Shown here one piece after another: positions 18,300 to 27,695 of a DNA stretch of 64,000 nucleotides. The stretch is from a virus, in the IMG/VR virus record IMGVR_UViG_3300037264_006630, positions 120,944 through 184,943 of that record, one strand, 5' to 3'. A model generated the notes under the pieces. The model searched no databases, was not told where the DNA came from, and was given only the letters and a program-made list of their open reading frames with translations. The translations under genes were made by a program, and so were the position numbers. Within the stretch, counting starts at the first letter, position 1. Every line of letters starts with the position of its first letter.

Positions 18300-19120
18300 G
18301 CTACGGGACCGCCGGATACGGGACCACGCCTTACGGCGGCGCGGCCGGGGCCATCACGATCGCGCGCGCGTGGGCGACCTCGACGCGGACCATCCACGTC
18401 GAGACGACCACGCCGGCCAAGGCCGATGATCCGCTCGACCCCGGCGACGCGCTCAACCCGGCCACCTGGCTGGTGAACCGGCTCGACACCATGGCCGCGT
18501 TCACGCCGAGCGAGGTGATGGCGGCGGGCGGTGATGGGCTCTCGTTCGATGTGACCATCCTCGAGTCGTTGGCTTCCCACCTGGTGAGCCACCGCATCGG
18601 ATCGACCACGCTCCTGTCGCAGCTGGGCGCGCTCATCACCAACCCGTACCAGGCCACCTTCACCGGCATGGTCTACACGATCGACCCGATCGAGGCGGTG
18701 CAGCGCCGGCCGATCGTGCGCGACCTGGCCAACCCGCCGCGTGGCAACCCCCTCACCGGCGAACCGGTCTCCGCCATCCTGGTGTCGGGCGGCAACTACG
18801 TGGGCGAGATCGACAAGGCCGTCGTGAAGAAGGGGATCATCCGCCGGCTGACCACGCCCATCGGCTCGATCCGCCACCTGCCCAACTACGGCATCCGCTA
18901 CACCATCAAGGGCGAGTTCCCGAGCGGCGGTGACCGCGAGGCCCTGCGCGTCGCCATCGAGAAGCAGTGCTTGCAGGAGCCGGGTGTGGACAGGGTCCGC
19001 GCGGTCATCGCCGCGCTGGGCGCGGGCACCTTCCGCATCGGGGTGGCAGCCAGCATGATTGGCGGCCTGGTCACCGTGGCGGTCAAGCGCGAGAGCAGCG
19101 GTCGCTTCATCACGATCTGA
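18296..19120 (+). CDS. baseplate wedge protein, GPW/gp25 family
   Basis: 274 residues, ATGA-coupled to the spike gene. The C-terminal half carries the gp25 core: RRLTTPIGSIRHLPNYGI (about 184-201) then an amphipathic helix (ALRVAIEKQCLQEPGVDRV) and a terminal beta hairpin. The N-terminal 100 residues, starting with a Tyr/Gly-rich stretch, are extra compared with the usual 110-150 residue gp25. It nucleates the sheath on the baseplate. Confidence 0.8.
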   Translation: MSYGTAGYGTTPYGGAAGAITIARAWATSTRTIHVETTTPAKADDPLDPGDALNPATWLVNRLDTMAAFTPSEVMAAGGDGLSFDVTILESLASHLVSHRIGSTTLLSQLGALITNPYQATFTGMVYTIDPIEAVQRRPIVRDLANPPRGNPLTGEPVSAILVSGGNYVGEIDKAVVKKGIIRRLTTPIGSIRHLPNYGIRYTIKGEFPSGGDREALRVAIEKQCLQEPGVDRVRAVIAALGAGTFRIGVAASMIGGLVTVAVKRESSGRFITI

Positions 19121-19130
19121 GGACCCACCC

Positions 19131-20327
19131 ATGGACCTACCCCGCCACGATCAACTGGTCCGCGTGTACGCCGCCGAGCTCCTCGACGCGAACCCCAACG
19201 TCGCGCTCGATGCCGTCCTCCGTGACGGGCTGGACGCCAACCTGCTCGCTCACGGCGCCGCGGCCATGGGTGACGAGGTCGTCTCGCAGCTCTCCGACGT
19301 CGCGCGGAACCTGATCATGGAGACGGCCACCGGCCCCGGTGCCACGCGGCTGGGCCTCTCACAACACGGGCTTCTCCCCAAGCCAGCGGCGGCGCCGTTC
19401 GTCGACCAGTTCTTCTACCGTGCGGGGCTCGCGGCGGTCGTCACCGCGTTCACGATCCCGGCCGGCACCAAGATCCGATCCGCCGACGGCAAGCAGTACG
19501 AGACGGTGCTGGATCTAGCGATCGCCGCCGGCACCACGGTCCCGCAGTCGGTGCGCGCGCGCTCGACCCTGGCGGGGTCGTCGCAGGCGGTCGCCGCCAA
19601 CAAGCTGACCTCGATCACGTCGACCATCCCCGGCGCTCCGACCGACCTCATCACGATCAACCTCCAGGCGTCGGCCGGCGGCGCCGATGCCGAGCGCGAG
19701 GACGACTACAAGAACCGCTGCAAGGCCGAGCCGCGCAGCCGCGCGCGGGGGACCCGGGACGCGCTGGTGTCCGGGGCCCTGCTCTACCCGGGCGTGGTGA
19801 GGGCCACCGCGTTCGAGGGCATCGACTCCAACGGCCGGGCAAACCGGCTGGTGGGCATCGTGATCTCGGACCAGTTCGTCGACTCGCTGGTCCGCCAGGG
19901 CGTCTCGTTGCCGACCTACGATTCGCAGTCCCAGGCGTTCGCGCGTGTCGTGGAGCGCTACCTCGACGAGTACCGCGCGTACGGCATCCACGTCTCGGTG
20001 ATCGTGGCGCAGGTCGCCATGGTGTCGACCACCCTGCGTCTGCGCTTCCGCGCCAACGCCAACACCGAGCGGACCAAGCTGGCCGCCGCCGCCACGGTGG
20101 TCAACTACGTCAACGCGCTGGCGTCGGGACAGCCCTACGTGCCGAGCGCGATCGTCACCGCCCTGCGCGCCGTGAACGGGCTGGATGTGCGCGGCGACGA
20201 GATCGAGAACCCGGCCGGGACCATCGTCACGAGCTCGCCCTACCAGGTGCTCCGCACCAACCTGTCGCTGGTCCACTTCTCGACTGGCACCGGCACCGAG
20301 TCGGCCTTCAACATCATCACCGTCTGA
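19131..20327 (+). CDS. baseplate J-like wedge protein
   Basis: 398 residues from the ATG at 19131, 10 bases after the gp25 stop. It has the gpJ/gp47 layout: N-terminal helical region, beta domain around residues 90-150 (FTIPAGTKIRSADGKQYET), the conserved DYKNRCK-type helix near 205 and a C-terminal alpha/beta domain (about 240-370). It forms the wedge together with gp25 and the next gene. Confidence 0.85.
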   Translation: MDLPRHDQLVRVYAAELLDANPNVALDAVLRDGLDANLLAHGAAAMGDEVVSQLSDVARNLIMETATGPGATRLGLSQHGLLPKPAAAPFVDQFFYRAGLAAVVTAFTIPAGTKIRSADGKQYETVLDLAIAAGTTVPQSVRARSTLAGSSQAVAANKLTSITSTIPGAPTDLITINLQASAGGADAEREDDYKNRCKAEPRSRARGTRDALVSGALLYPGVVRATAFEGIDSNGRANRLVGIVISDQFVDSLVRQGVSLPTYDSQSQAFARVVERYLDEYRAYGIHVSVIVAQVAMVSTTLRLRFRANANTERTKLAAAATVVNYVNALASGQPYVPSAIVTALRAVNGLDVRGDEIENPAGTIVTSSPYQVLRTNLSLVHFSTGTGTESAFNIITV

Positions 20328-20329
20328 CC

Positions 20330-21484
20330 ATGGCCCCGCCCACCCCATTCAGTCTCACCCAGGAGCAGTTGCTCGCTGTCGCGCGGCGCGCGCTCGGCCC
20401 CTACGCCGAGCAGCTCGAGGCGGCCGGCACCGGCGGCTGGGAAATCCTGCGCGCCAACGCGGCGATGTTCGCGCGCATCTCGCTGGCGATCGGTCGCTGG
20501 GAGCTCGAGGCATCGCCGTCAACCGCAACCGGCCCGGCCCGCGCCACCGTCGCGGTCACCTTCAACCGGCCGACCTTCGCGGCGGGCGCGGTCACCGTGA
20601 AGGCCGGCACCCTCGTGCGGGCGCGCACCAGCGGGGCGGTCTTCAAGACCCTCACCGATGCGGTCTTCGGGGCATCCGCTCTGGGCCCGGTCACCGTGAC
20701 GGCCGAGGCAGTTGGCGCCTCCGAGGAGTGGAACGTGATGGGCCAGTACGTGGCGCCGAGCGGCGACGTGCTGCGCGGTGAGATCGACACCATCGATCTG
20801 GCGCTCCTCGATCCGCCACTCGGCGACCAGTCGATCACCGTCGAGAACATCCCGAGCGCCGAGGGCGGACGGGTCGGATTCCTCGACATCCACGGCGCCT
20901 CCGTCCTTGTCGAGCGCACGCCGGGCGAGGCCGACGAGCACTACGCCCCGCGCGTGATGGCAGTCGCCGATGCGATTTCGCCCAACGCAGTGCGCCGGCA
21001 GATCCGACGTTTCTTCGACGGCATCGGCTACACCGAGGCCGACTGGTACCTGGTCGAGACCTGGGAGCACCGGTTCGCCGCCGTCTACGACGCGCCGCTT
21101 GCGTCGTTCACCTACTACCCCGACTACGACCCGTCGTTGTTCGCGTTCGATGACCCGCGCGACGCGTCGCCCATCCGCAACCGCTGGCTCGACATGCCCA
21201 ACGCCGAGGCGGCGGCCATCCTCGAGTTCAAGGATCTGTGCTCGGTCCGCGAGCATGGGTTCGCGATGGACGACCCCGCCAACACCCAGGCCGGGCTCGT
21301 CACCGCGCTCGGCTCGCGGGCCACGCCGGCCTTCGACCTCGACGACAACGTGGTCACCGCCCGCCATTGCTGTTATGACGGGGGCGACTTCGAGCGCGAG
21401 AAGATCCTGCTCCGGCTCTCGGACCTCACCCGCAACATCACCGCGCTCGGCGTCAACGTGACGTTCGTCGCCCGAGGAGACTGA
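20330..21484 (+). CDS. second baseplate J-like / wedge protein
   Basis: 384 residues, starting 2 bases after the J-like gene. Residues about 65-130 repeat the J-type beta domain (FNRPTFAAGAVTVKAGTLV, then VFKTLTDAVFG), so it appears paralogous to its neighbour. The rest (DDPRDASPIRNRWLDMPNA and a C-terminal strand) is unfamiliar. A P2-like gpI is normally found here and looks different; a duplicated wedge component is more likely. Moderately sure. Confidence 0.65.
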   Translation: MAPPTPFSLTQEQLLAVARRALGPYAEQLEAAGTGGWEILRANAAMFARISLAIGRWELEASPSTATGPARATVAVTFNRPTFAAGAVTVKAGTLVRARTSGAVFKTLTDAVFGASALGPVTVTAEAVGASEEWNVMGQYVAPSGDVLRGEIDTIDLALLDPPLGDQSITVENIPSAEGGRVGFLDIHGASVLVERTPGEADEHYAPRVMAVADAISPNAVRRQIRRFFDGIGYTEADWYLVETWEHRFAAVYDAPLASFTYYPDYDPSLFAFDDPRDASPIRNRWLDMPNAEAAAILEFKDLCSVREHGFAMDDPANTQAGLVTALGSRATPAFDLDDNVVTARHCCYDGGDFEREKILLRLSDLTRNITALGVNVTFVARGD

Positions 21485-21486
21485 CC

Positions 21487-22665
21487 ATGGCTGACCAGGT
21501 GTTCGACCGCGCTCCGATTGGCTACCTGGAGAAGCCGATCTCGGACGACTTCAACCGCGCCCAGAGCCAGTTCGACCGGACGATCCGCGAGGTGGTGATG
21601 CAGATCCTGGGCGGGCGGGCGGCCGACACTTCGGAAGCTCTCGCCCCCCAGAACGTGTGCTGGAACTCCGGGTTCGAGCTCGTGCCGAGCTCGCCGGCCG
21701 CGATGACCGTGCAGGTCAACGCGGGTCTGGCATGGCAGTACCTCACCAGCGGAACAGCCACCGACATCGGCGTGCCGGACCTGATCGGGGTCGACGACCT
21801 CGCGACCTACCGACCGCTTCTCTTGACCACGCCCCAGGTCTTCTCGGTGCCGAGTGTGTCGGTGCCGAACAACCGCATCGACATCATCGAGGTTCGTGCC
21901 GACCGGCAACTGATCGACTCGCTGACCCGTCGCCAACTCGACCCGGTCACGGGTAGCTTCGACCCGCACAACTACTACAAGACGCTGACCCACCTTATCA
22001 ACGGGCTCACCGGCACGGTGGCGGCGCCGGCCGTTTCCACGGCGCCGATCTCGTACGTGACCGGGGTTGCCGCGGGGGCGCCCACGGCGCCAACGGTCAC
22101 CTCCGGCTACTTCAAGCTGGCGGAGATCGTGGTGTCGAACACCACCACCACCATCACCGTTGCCGAGATCATCGATCGACGCAAGCTCGCCGCACCGGGT
22201 GGAGTGCTCGCCGGCAACTTCCGCCTGCGCGTCCAGTACAACGCCGGCACCCCCATCTACACCTGGCGGTCGGTGTGCCTGCCGCCCGGGGTGCAGATCG
22301 CCGCTGGCATCCAGCCTGGCGCCGCCGCCAACCGGGCGTTCGTTCGGATCTACCTTATCGCTGGTGGTGTCACCGAGTTCGCCGGGATCACGAAGGGCAC
22401 CAACTACGCGGCCTCGCCTTCCGGTCTGCTCGTCTCCGACATGCGGCCGAGCGCCGTCTCCACGGACTACATCGTGACGGCCGACGCGACGCTCAAGGCG
22501 GCGATCCTCGCGGCGACGCCGAGCACGGTGGTCGCCGTTGGCCAGCCGGTCGTCGTCATCGACCACAAGTCGACGTACTCCAGTGCGATCGGCGTCTTCG
22601 ATGCCACGAACTCCTTTCTCGACGACATCGAGATTCAGGGGAACGTCGCGCTCTCTTACCTCTGA
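21487..22665 (+). CDS. tail fibre / baseplate-attached protein A
   Basis: 392 residues, 2 bases after the wedge gene. The N-terminal 240 residues are probably the baseplate-attachment part; the C-terminal 150 residues (from RLRVQYNAGTPIYTW to DDIEIQGNVALSYL) form a beta-rich domain repeated in the next gene. Position downstream of the wedge genes suggests a fibre or fibre-adaptor. Receptor role is inferred. Confidence 0.65.
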   Translation: MADQVFDRAPIGYLEKPISDDFNRAQSQFDRTIREVVMQILGGRAADTSEALAPQNVCWNSGFELVPSSPAAMTVQVNAGLAWQYLTSGTATDIGVPDLIGVDDLATYRPLLLTTPQVFSVPSVSVPNNRIDIIEVRADRQLIDSLTRRQLDPVTGSFDPHNYYKTLTHLINGLTGTVAAPAVSTAPISYVTGVAAGAPTAPTVTSGYFKLAEIVVSNTTTTITVAEIIDRRKLAAPGGVLAGNFRLRVQYNAGTPIYTWRSVCLPPGVQIAAGIQPGAAANRAFVRIYLIAGGVTEFAGITKGTNYAASPSGLLVSDMRPSAVSTDYIVTADATLKAAILAATPSTVVAVGQPVVVIDHKSTYSSAIGVFDATNSFLDDIEIQGNVALSYL

Positions 22666-22680
22666 GGGGTGGATCTAGCC

Positions 22681-23178
22681 ATGGGACTCAGCGTCGCTCG
22701 CGTCACCTTCAATCTCCGGGTCCAGTGGAACTCGGGGCATCCGCTCTATGCGTTCCGGCTGTTCGAGTCGGAGAACCTACCGGTGGTCGGCCAGATTGCG
22801 GCTGGTCGCATCCCCAAGGTCAGCGACCGCGGACTGGCGGCGATCTACATCGAAGCAGGGCCGGTGCGGGATGTCGCCTTCAACATCCAGACGATGCCCG
22901 GCATCACGGCCCCGACCGGCATCATCTACGGGAACACCCGCCCTCGAGTCGCCGGCAGTCCCGAGGGCGCCGAGTACGTGATCGCTGCTGACCAGACTCT
23001 GCTGGATGAGATCACGCAGACGGCTGCTCCTGCGATGAACCTCGCCCTGGGGCAGCCAGTCGTCGCCCTCTACCACTATCCGTTCTACTCGGCGGCCAGC
23101 CTCACGGTGAACGCGAGCAACGACGATCTGTTCCTGAACGACGTCGAGATCCACGGCACCGTCACCCTCGCCTACTGA
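22681..23178 (+). CDS. tail fibre domain paralogue B
   Basis: 165 residues. The ATG at 22681 is preferred because GGTGGA lies 7 bases before it; a GTG at 22669 is the alternative. The whole protein aligns with the C-terminal domain of the preceding gene (NLRVQWNSGHPLYAF against RLRVQYNAGTPIYTW, ALGQPVVALYHY against AVGQPVVVIDHK, LNDVEIHGTVTLAY against LDDIEIQGNVALSY), so it arose by domain duplication and stands alone without an attachment part. Confidence 0.7.
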   Translation: MGLSVARVTFNLRVQWNSGHPLYAFRLFESENLPVVGQIAAGRIPKVSDRGLAAIYIEAGPVRDVAFNIQTMPGITAPTGIIYGNTRPRVAGSPEGAEYVIAADQTLLDEITQTAAPAMNLALGQPVVALYHYPFYSAASLTVNASNDDLFLNDVEIHGTVTLAY

Positions 23179-23184
23179 GGTCCC

Positions 23185-24435
23185 ATGCCCGCCGCCGTCA
23201 TCGAGATCAACGCCGTCGCGGTCACGTCTTCGACGTTGCCGCTCAACACGCCTGTGCAGCTCTCGAACCAGGACATCGGCGGCGAGACCACGTACGCCTG
23301 GACCATCCTGAGCCAACCCGACGGCTCGCCGGTCGACGTCCTGTCGAACCCGGCGATCGAGAACCCGGTCTTCACCCCGACGCGCGAGGGCAGCTACCTC
23401 CTGCGGTTGGTGGTGAACGCGGGCGGCGGGGTGAACGAGAAGATCGGGTACGCGGTGGTCGGCGTGGTCATGCTGCGGACGCAGCTCCGCATGCCCGCAG
23501 GCGGGGAGATCCTCCAGTACAACACCGTGGTCGGCTGGGCGTTCGCGGTGAACAAGTGGCTGGAGATGCTCGACAAGCTCCGGGGTGACTCCAACGTGGT
23601 CATCTGCACGGCGACCGCGGCGATGGGGTTGGGATCGATCGTGCGCTACGCCAGTGCCACCGACATCATCAAGCCCGGCCTCTACGGGCAGGAGACGGTG
23701 ATGCGGGCGGCGCTGGCCACGGCGACAACGGTGGCGGCGGTGACGGGCGAGCTCGGCGTGGTGATCGCGGTGTGCGACGGCACGAGCATCGGCGCCGGCA
23801 AGCTCATCCTGGCGCGTCGGTTCGGCATGTCGGAGATCCGGCCGAGCGGCACGCCGACTGTCGGCGACTTCGTGCTCATCGACAACCTTGGCGGCCCGAG
23901 CCTGCTCTACACCGCCACCGTCCCCCGCATCGTGGGGCGCGTCATCGAGGTGAGCGGCGGCTTCTACACCTGGGTGATCGAGCCGGGTCACATCCTCGAG
24001 CGCCGGCCGACTTCGGCGCTCGAGTTCGAGATCTGGTCTGGCTCATCGTGGACCACGATCGGCGGCGGCGCCGGCGCGTCGGGTCCGGCGTTCAACACGA
24101 CCTCGGGGTCGGCGGCCGGGCTCCACGCGCCGCTCAAGGTCAACCAGGGCGAGGTGCTCTACGCGGTCACCCTGGACATCGACCAGGACACGGTGAGCAC
24201 GATCACCGCCCTCCTGTCCCGGGGCAACTACGTCGCGGGCGTCACGCAGTCCGACGCCATGGTGTCGCCGGCCAGCGCGACCCCGCAGATCTGGAACATC
24301 GTTCCGACCGGCGCCCTGGTCCTGCCCGCCGAGCTCACCGCCGACAACGCGTTCTGGCTGTTCATCTCGACCACCGGCGCCGGCAACAAGATCGTGTCCG
24401 GGGCCACCGCCTTCGTGCGGCCCGCCAGCCCCTGA
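23185..24435 (+). CDS. putative virion adhesin with PKD/Ig-like N-terminus
   Basis: 416 residues. Residues about 20-95 look like a PKD/Ig-like domain (TYAWTILSQPDGSPV, then YLLRLVVNAGG). The middle (about 115-290) is alpha/beta, and a C-terminal jelly-roll-like beta domain (about 300-416) ends in an FVRP strand. It lies in the fibre cluster and is probably surface-exposed. No enzymatic motif is seen. Confidence 0.6.
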   Translation: MPAAVIEINAVAVTSSTLPLNTPVQLSNQDIGGETTYAWTILSQPDGSPVDVLSNPAIENPVFTPTREGSYLLRLVVNAGGGVNEKIGYAVVGVVMLRTQLRMPAGGEILQYNTVVGWAFAVNKWLEMLDKLRGDSNVVICTATAAMGLGSIVRYASATDIIKPGLYGQETVMRAALATATTVAAVTGELGVVIAVCDGTSIGAGKLILARRFGMSEIRPSGTPTVGDFVLIDNLGGPSLLYTATVPRIVGRVIEVSGGFYTWVIEPGHILERRPTSALEFEIWSGSSWTTIGGGAGASGPAFNTTSGSAAGLHAPLKVNQGEVLYAVTLDIDQDTVSTITALLSRGNYVAGVTQSDAMVSPASATPQIWNIVPTGALVLPAELTADNAFWLFISTTGAGNKIVSGATAFVRPASP

Positions 24436-24446
24436 TCCTGGGCTTC

Positions 24447-24475
24447 TGGCGCGGCTTTCCCGATTCCGGGTAGCT
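24447..24475 (+). promoter_or_regulatory. putative late promoter PL4, leaderless
   Basis: TGGCGC at 24447-24452, 17-bp spacer, GTAGCT at 24470-24475. The GTG start of the large adhesin follows after only 7 bases (24476-24482), so the mRNA would begin at or next to the start codon. Spacing and -10 match PL2 and PL3. Confidence 0.5.
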
Positions 24476-24482
24476 TCGGCGG

Positions 24483-26906
24483 GTGGTAATCCAGATCACC
24501 GGCGTGCTCGAGGACGGCGCCCCCGCCGCACAGTGGGTGCCGTTCGACGCGCGCGCGCCCATCGAGATCCCGTCCGGCATCACGACCACCATCGTCATGC
24601 GCCTGGTCACCCGCGCTGGCGTCGCCGTGCGACTGGCCAGCGGCGACCAGTTGCTCCTGACCGCCCGCGAGTCGACCATCCGGCCGTCGCGGCTCTACTT
24701 CACGGCATCCGCCGTGGCGGTCCCCGATCTCGGTCCGGGGATGTACCGGTTCACGATCCAGACCGACACCACCAAGTACCTGGGTGGCCTGAACGGCGTC
24801 TACGACGTGCGCTTGGTGCGGTCGGGCTACGCCGACTCAGTCATCCCGACCAGCGCCATCCGCTTCCCCGGGGTCGCGGCGGCGGCAGTTCCGGCACCGG
24901 CGGTGGGCCCGGTCATCCTCGATCTATCGCCGGCCGATCTGGGCCCGTCGGTCCAGTCGATCCCGACCACGATCGCCGCCGCCAACGCACTCAGCGGCGC
25001 CACGTTCACGGAGATCTGGAAGTGCAACGCCACGAGCGGCAACCTCGTCGGCGCGAACGGGGCCGTGCTCACGAGTGGGGGGAGCGCCGCCAATCGCTAC
25101 GCCAAGATGGTGCCAGCGTGGGACGGCACCGACTACACGAGCAGCTACCGCGCGATCGAATTCGCCGGCACCGACTCGACGGCGCAGAGCTTCGCTGCTT
25201 CCAGCGGTGCCGCCTACGGCCTCTCGCAGTCCGTGACGTGGGTGATGGCGGTCCGGCTTCCTCGAGCGCTCGGTGGTACGCGAGGGATCTTCGGGTGCAA
25301 GAGCTCGTCTGACGCGACCGGAGTCGGCTATTGTGCGCAGATGTCGTCGGGCGGCGCGCCGACGCTGGTGGTCTCCGACGGATCGACGTCGGCGACGGCG
25401 CAGACCGTCGGGGTCCTCACCGAGCAAGACGCGCTCGCCAACGGCTCCATCCAGTGGATGGCGTTCCAGATGAACCTGACCACTGGCCTCGCCACGGTCA
25501 TGGCCTATCGGGCCGTCGGCACGCCCGTCGTGATGCCAGCCGGAAGTAAAGTCGCAGCGACGGCGTGGCGCCTGGGCGGCCAGCCCTACCTCTTCTCTGG
25601 CGAGGGTCTCCAGGTGCTGTGGATGGGGGTCCTCCTCGGAACCAACGCCGAAGCCTTCACGCTCTCGATGTTGAACGCGATGGACAACGTGTGCCGCGCC
25701 CCGGCGGCTCTCGCTGGCCACGTCCGCTACTCCTGCCTTGCGCCGATCATCGGTAGCGACGCCACCGGCGTGCGGGTGCAGATGCTGGCTGGCTCGGCGG
25801 TGACGCCGAGCAAGATCGACTTCGCGCACGCCTACGCCGCCGCGGCGACCTCGCCCGGCAAGATCGGGATCCTCTGCGAGCGAGGCACCACCATCGCCGT
25901 CGACAACACGACGACGTTGCAGCGGCGCAACCGGCTGCTCAACAGCGACGACTTCGCCAACGCGAGTTGGGTGAAGACCAACGTCACGCCCGTTGCTCGA
26001 GCTGGCGAGGATCCGGCGGGCTTTCACGGTGCGGCGTCACTCACCGCGTCGGCAGGCAGCGGCACCGTGACGCAGAACTTCACGGGCACGGCCAGTGAGA
26101 CGCACACGAACAGCTTCTTCGGGCAGCGCAACCAGGGGACGGACGTCGCAGCTCGACTCTCGCTCTACGACGTCACCGGCGCGCCAGTCGAACTGGCCGG
26201 CGTCAACATCACGATCGGCGCGCTGCGTGAGCGGTTCGCGATCGAGGTGCCGGCGGCGACCATCGGCGCCGTGACCGCGCTCCAGTGGCGCCTCACGATC
26301 ACGACGAGCGGCCACTCCATCTTCGCGTGGGGCGGCCAGGCGCAGATGGGCTGGCTGGGCAGCTACCAGCCGCAGCGGGCCGCACTGATCAGCGCCGACG
26401 ACACCGAGTTCTACATCGACAACGCCGCCGGCCAAGCGTTCGATATCGTCGGTGGTCGCGTCGAGGTGACGTGTACCGGGCACCACGCCACCGTCGACAG
26501 CACCGGCTGCTACGTCTTCTCGACGAACACCGGCGCGGCGAATGAGGATCGGTTCGTCGTCCAGCGGGACGCCCTGCGCTCGACGTATCCGCACGACTCG
26601 CAGCACCGCAACGCCGCGGGGACTATCATCGCGCAGATCGCCCGGCCGACCGCGTTCCACACCGCCGAGATCACCTACGCGCACGAGTGGGACTCGCGCT
26701 TGCCGATCATCGGTGAGTCGGTCCGCGCGCTCGACGACGTGGGCGCCGTGCGCTACCGCAGCGACGCGGCGTCCGTGGTCCATGCAACTACGGCGTGGAC
26801 GACCGGGTCTGCGGCGGATCGACTGACGCTGGGGATGCGGCATAACAACGTGGCGCATCTCGAAGGAATCATCACGGCTGTGCGGACGTACGGGCGGGCG
26901 ACGTGA
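24483..26906 (+). CDS. large receptor-binding / adhesin protein with lectin-like domains
   Basis: 807 residues from GTG 24483. An Ig-like beta N-terminus (about 1-130) is followed by a concanavalin/LamG-like domain (about 160-405, with RAIEFAGTDSTAQSF and QWMAFQMNLTTG) and a carbohydrate-binding-like module (about 475-640, starting LLNSDDFANASWVKTNV, a form common in phage tail fibres). A final beta region covers residues 640-807. This is the best candidate for the receptor-binding protein. Two-domain lectin content is inferred by pattern only. Confidence 0.65.
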   Translation: MVIQITGVLEDGAPAAQWVPFDARAPIEIPSGITTTIVMRLVTRAGVAVRLASGDQLLLTARESTIRPSRLYFTASAVAVPDLGPGMYRFTIQTDTTKYLGGLNGVYDVRLVRSGYADSVIPTSAIRFPGVAAAAVPAPAVGPVILDLSPADLGPSVQSIPTTIAAANALSGATFTEIWKCNATSGNLVGANGAVLTSGGSAANRYAKMVPAWDGTDYTSSYRAIEFAGTDSTAQSFAASSGAAYGLSQSVTWVMAVRLPRALGGTRGIFGCKSSSDATGVGYCAQMSSGGAPTLVVSDGSTSATAQTVGVLTEQDALANGSIQWMAFQMNLTTGLATVMAYRAVGTPVVMPAGSKVAATAWRLGGQPYLFSGEGLQVLWMGVLLGTNAEAFTLSMLNAMDNVCRAPAALAGHVRYSCLAPIIGSDATGVRVQMLAGSAVTPSKIDFAHAYAAAATSPGKIGILCERGTTIAVDNTTTLQRRNRLLNSDDFANASWVKTNVTPVARAGEDPAGFHGAASLTASAGSGTVTQNFTGTASETHTNSFFGQRNQGTDVAARLSLYDVTGAPVELAGVNITIGALRERFAIEVPAATIGAVTALQWRLTITTSGHSIFAWGGQAQMGWLGSYQPQRAALISADDTEFYIDNAAGQAFDIVGGRVEVTCTGHHATVDSTGCYVFSTNTGAANEDRFVVQRDALRSTYPHDSQHRNAAGTIIAQIARPTAFHTAEITYAHEWDSRLPIIGESVRALDDVGAVRYRSDAASVVHATTAWTTGSAADRLTLGMRHNNVAHLEGIITAVRTYGRAT

Positions 26907-27364
26907 TGCAGCCCACCGCGACCACGGCCTCCACGGGTCAACCGGTCCCGTCGCAGCACATCGTCGACAACAACAGCATGGCGGTGACCGGCATGCTCAT
27001 CGGCGCGATCATCGCGCTGGCGGGCGCCATCGCGGTCCTGTGGCGTCGCAGCGAGCGCCGTGCCGAGCGCCAACTCAAGGTGGCCGAGGAGACCCGCGAA
27101 CGCGACGCCAAGGCGGCGGCCGAGGCGCTGGCGCGCGAGGTGGCCCGCACGAACGAACTCGCCAGGGAGCTCGCTGCCACCCGCAGGGAGTTCACGTTGG
27201 TCCTCGAGAAGCAGCGCGAAGACTTCGGGAAGATGCTGCACGACACCGTGACGCGGCAAGCCGAGGCCGACCGCACGCGGGACGCCACCATGGCCGACCT
27301 GGTCCAGCGTCTCTCGGTCGTCCTGGATGCTGCCCAACGGCGCATGGTACGAGTCAAGGGATGA
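26906..27364 (+). CDS. membrane-anchored coiled-coil protein
   Basis: 152 residues; the ATG at 26906 overlaps the adhesin stop (a GTG 3 bases earlier is possible). One transmembrane segment (about 26-46, MAVTGMLIGAIIALAGAIAV) is followed by about 95 residues of charged coiled coil. The topology would be N-terminus out or in with a long helical domain, like i-spanins or holin partners. It is the first gene of the lysis cassette and ATGA-coupled to the next. Confidence 0.65.
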   Translation: MQPTATTASTGQPVPSQHIVDNNSMAVTGMLIGAIIALAGAIAVLWRRSERRAERQLKVAEETRERDAKAAAEALAREVARTNELARELAATRREFTLVLEKQREDFGKMLHDTVTRQAEADRTRDATMADLVQRLSVVLDAAQRRMVRVKG

Positions 27365-27681
27365 TCACCCCCAAGCGACGACTGCCCACGGACCCGCGCG
27401 AACGATCCATCGAGCTCGTTCGCCGCTCGGCGTCATCCCCGCAGGTCCCGCCAACCGGGCTCCCGCCTGACCTCGACGAGATGGTCCGCAAGGGTGAGCG
27501 CGAGCGCGCCGTTCTCTACGCTCGCGTGGACGATGTGCTCGACCGCTGCGACCGACTCGCCGAGTCCATCTCCTCCTCCGGGATCGTGGTCGACCTCATC
27601 GACGGCGGCGACGACAACAGCCTGGCCCACTCCATCGAGGGCCTGCACGACGCGCAGGCCGAGCTCGCCATCCACCACTGA
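27361..27681 (+). CDS. hypothetical lysis-region protein
   Basis: 106 residues from the ATG at 27361, overlapping the previous stop as ATGA. The N-terminal 40 residues are basic and Pro-rich; a helix (DEMVRKGERERAVLYARVDD) and an acidic part (DLIDGGDDNS) follow. No membrane segment and no family recognised. Its role in the cassette is unknown. Confidence 0.6.
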   Translation: MITPKRRLPTDPRERSIELVRRSASSPQVPPTGLPPDLDEMVRKGERERAVLYARVDDVLDRCDRLAESISSSGIVVDLIDGGDDNSLAHSIEGLHDAQAELAIHH

Positions 27682-27695
27682 CCCTCCGAGGCCCC

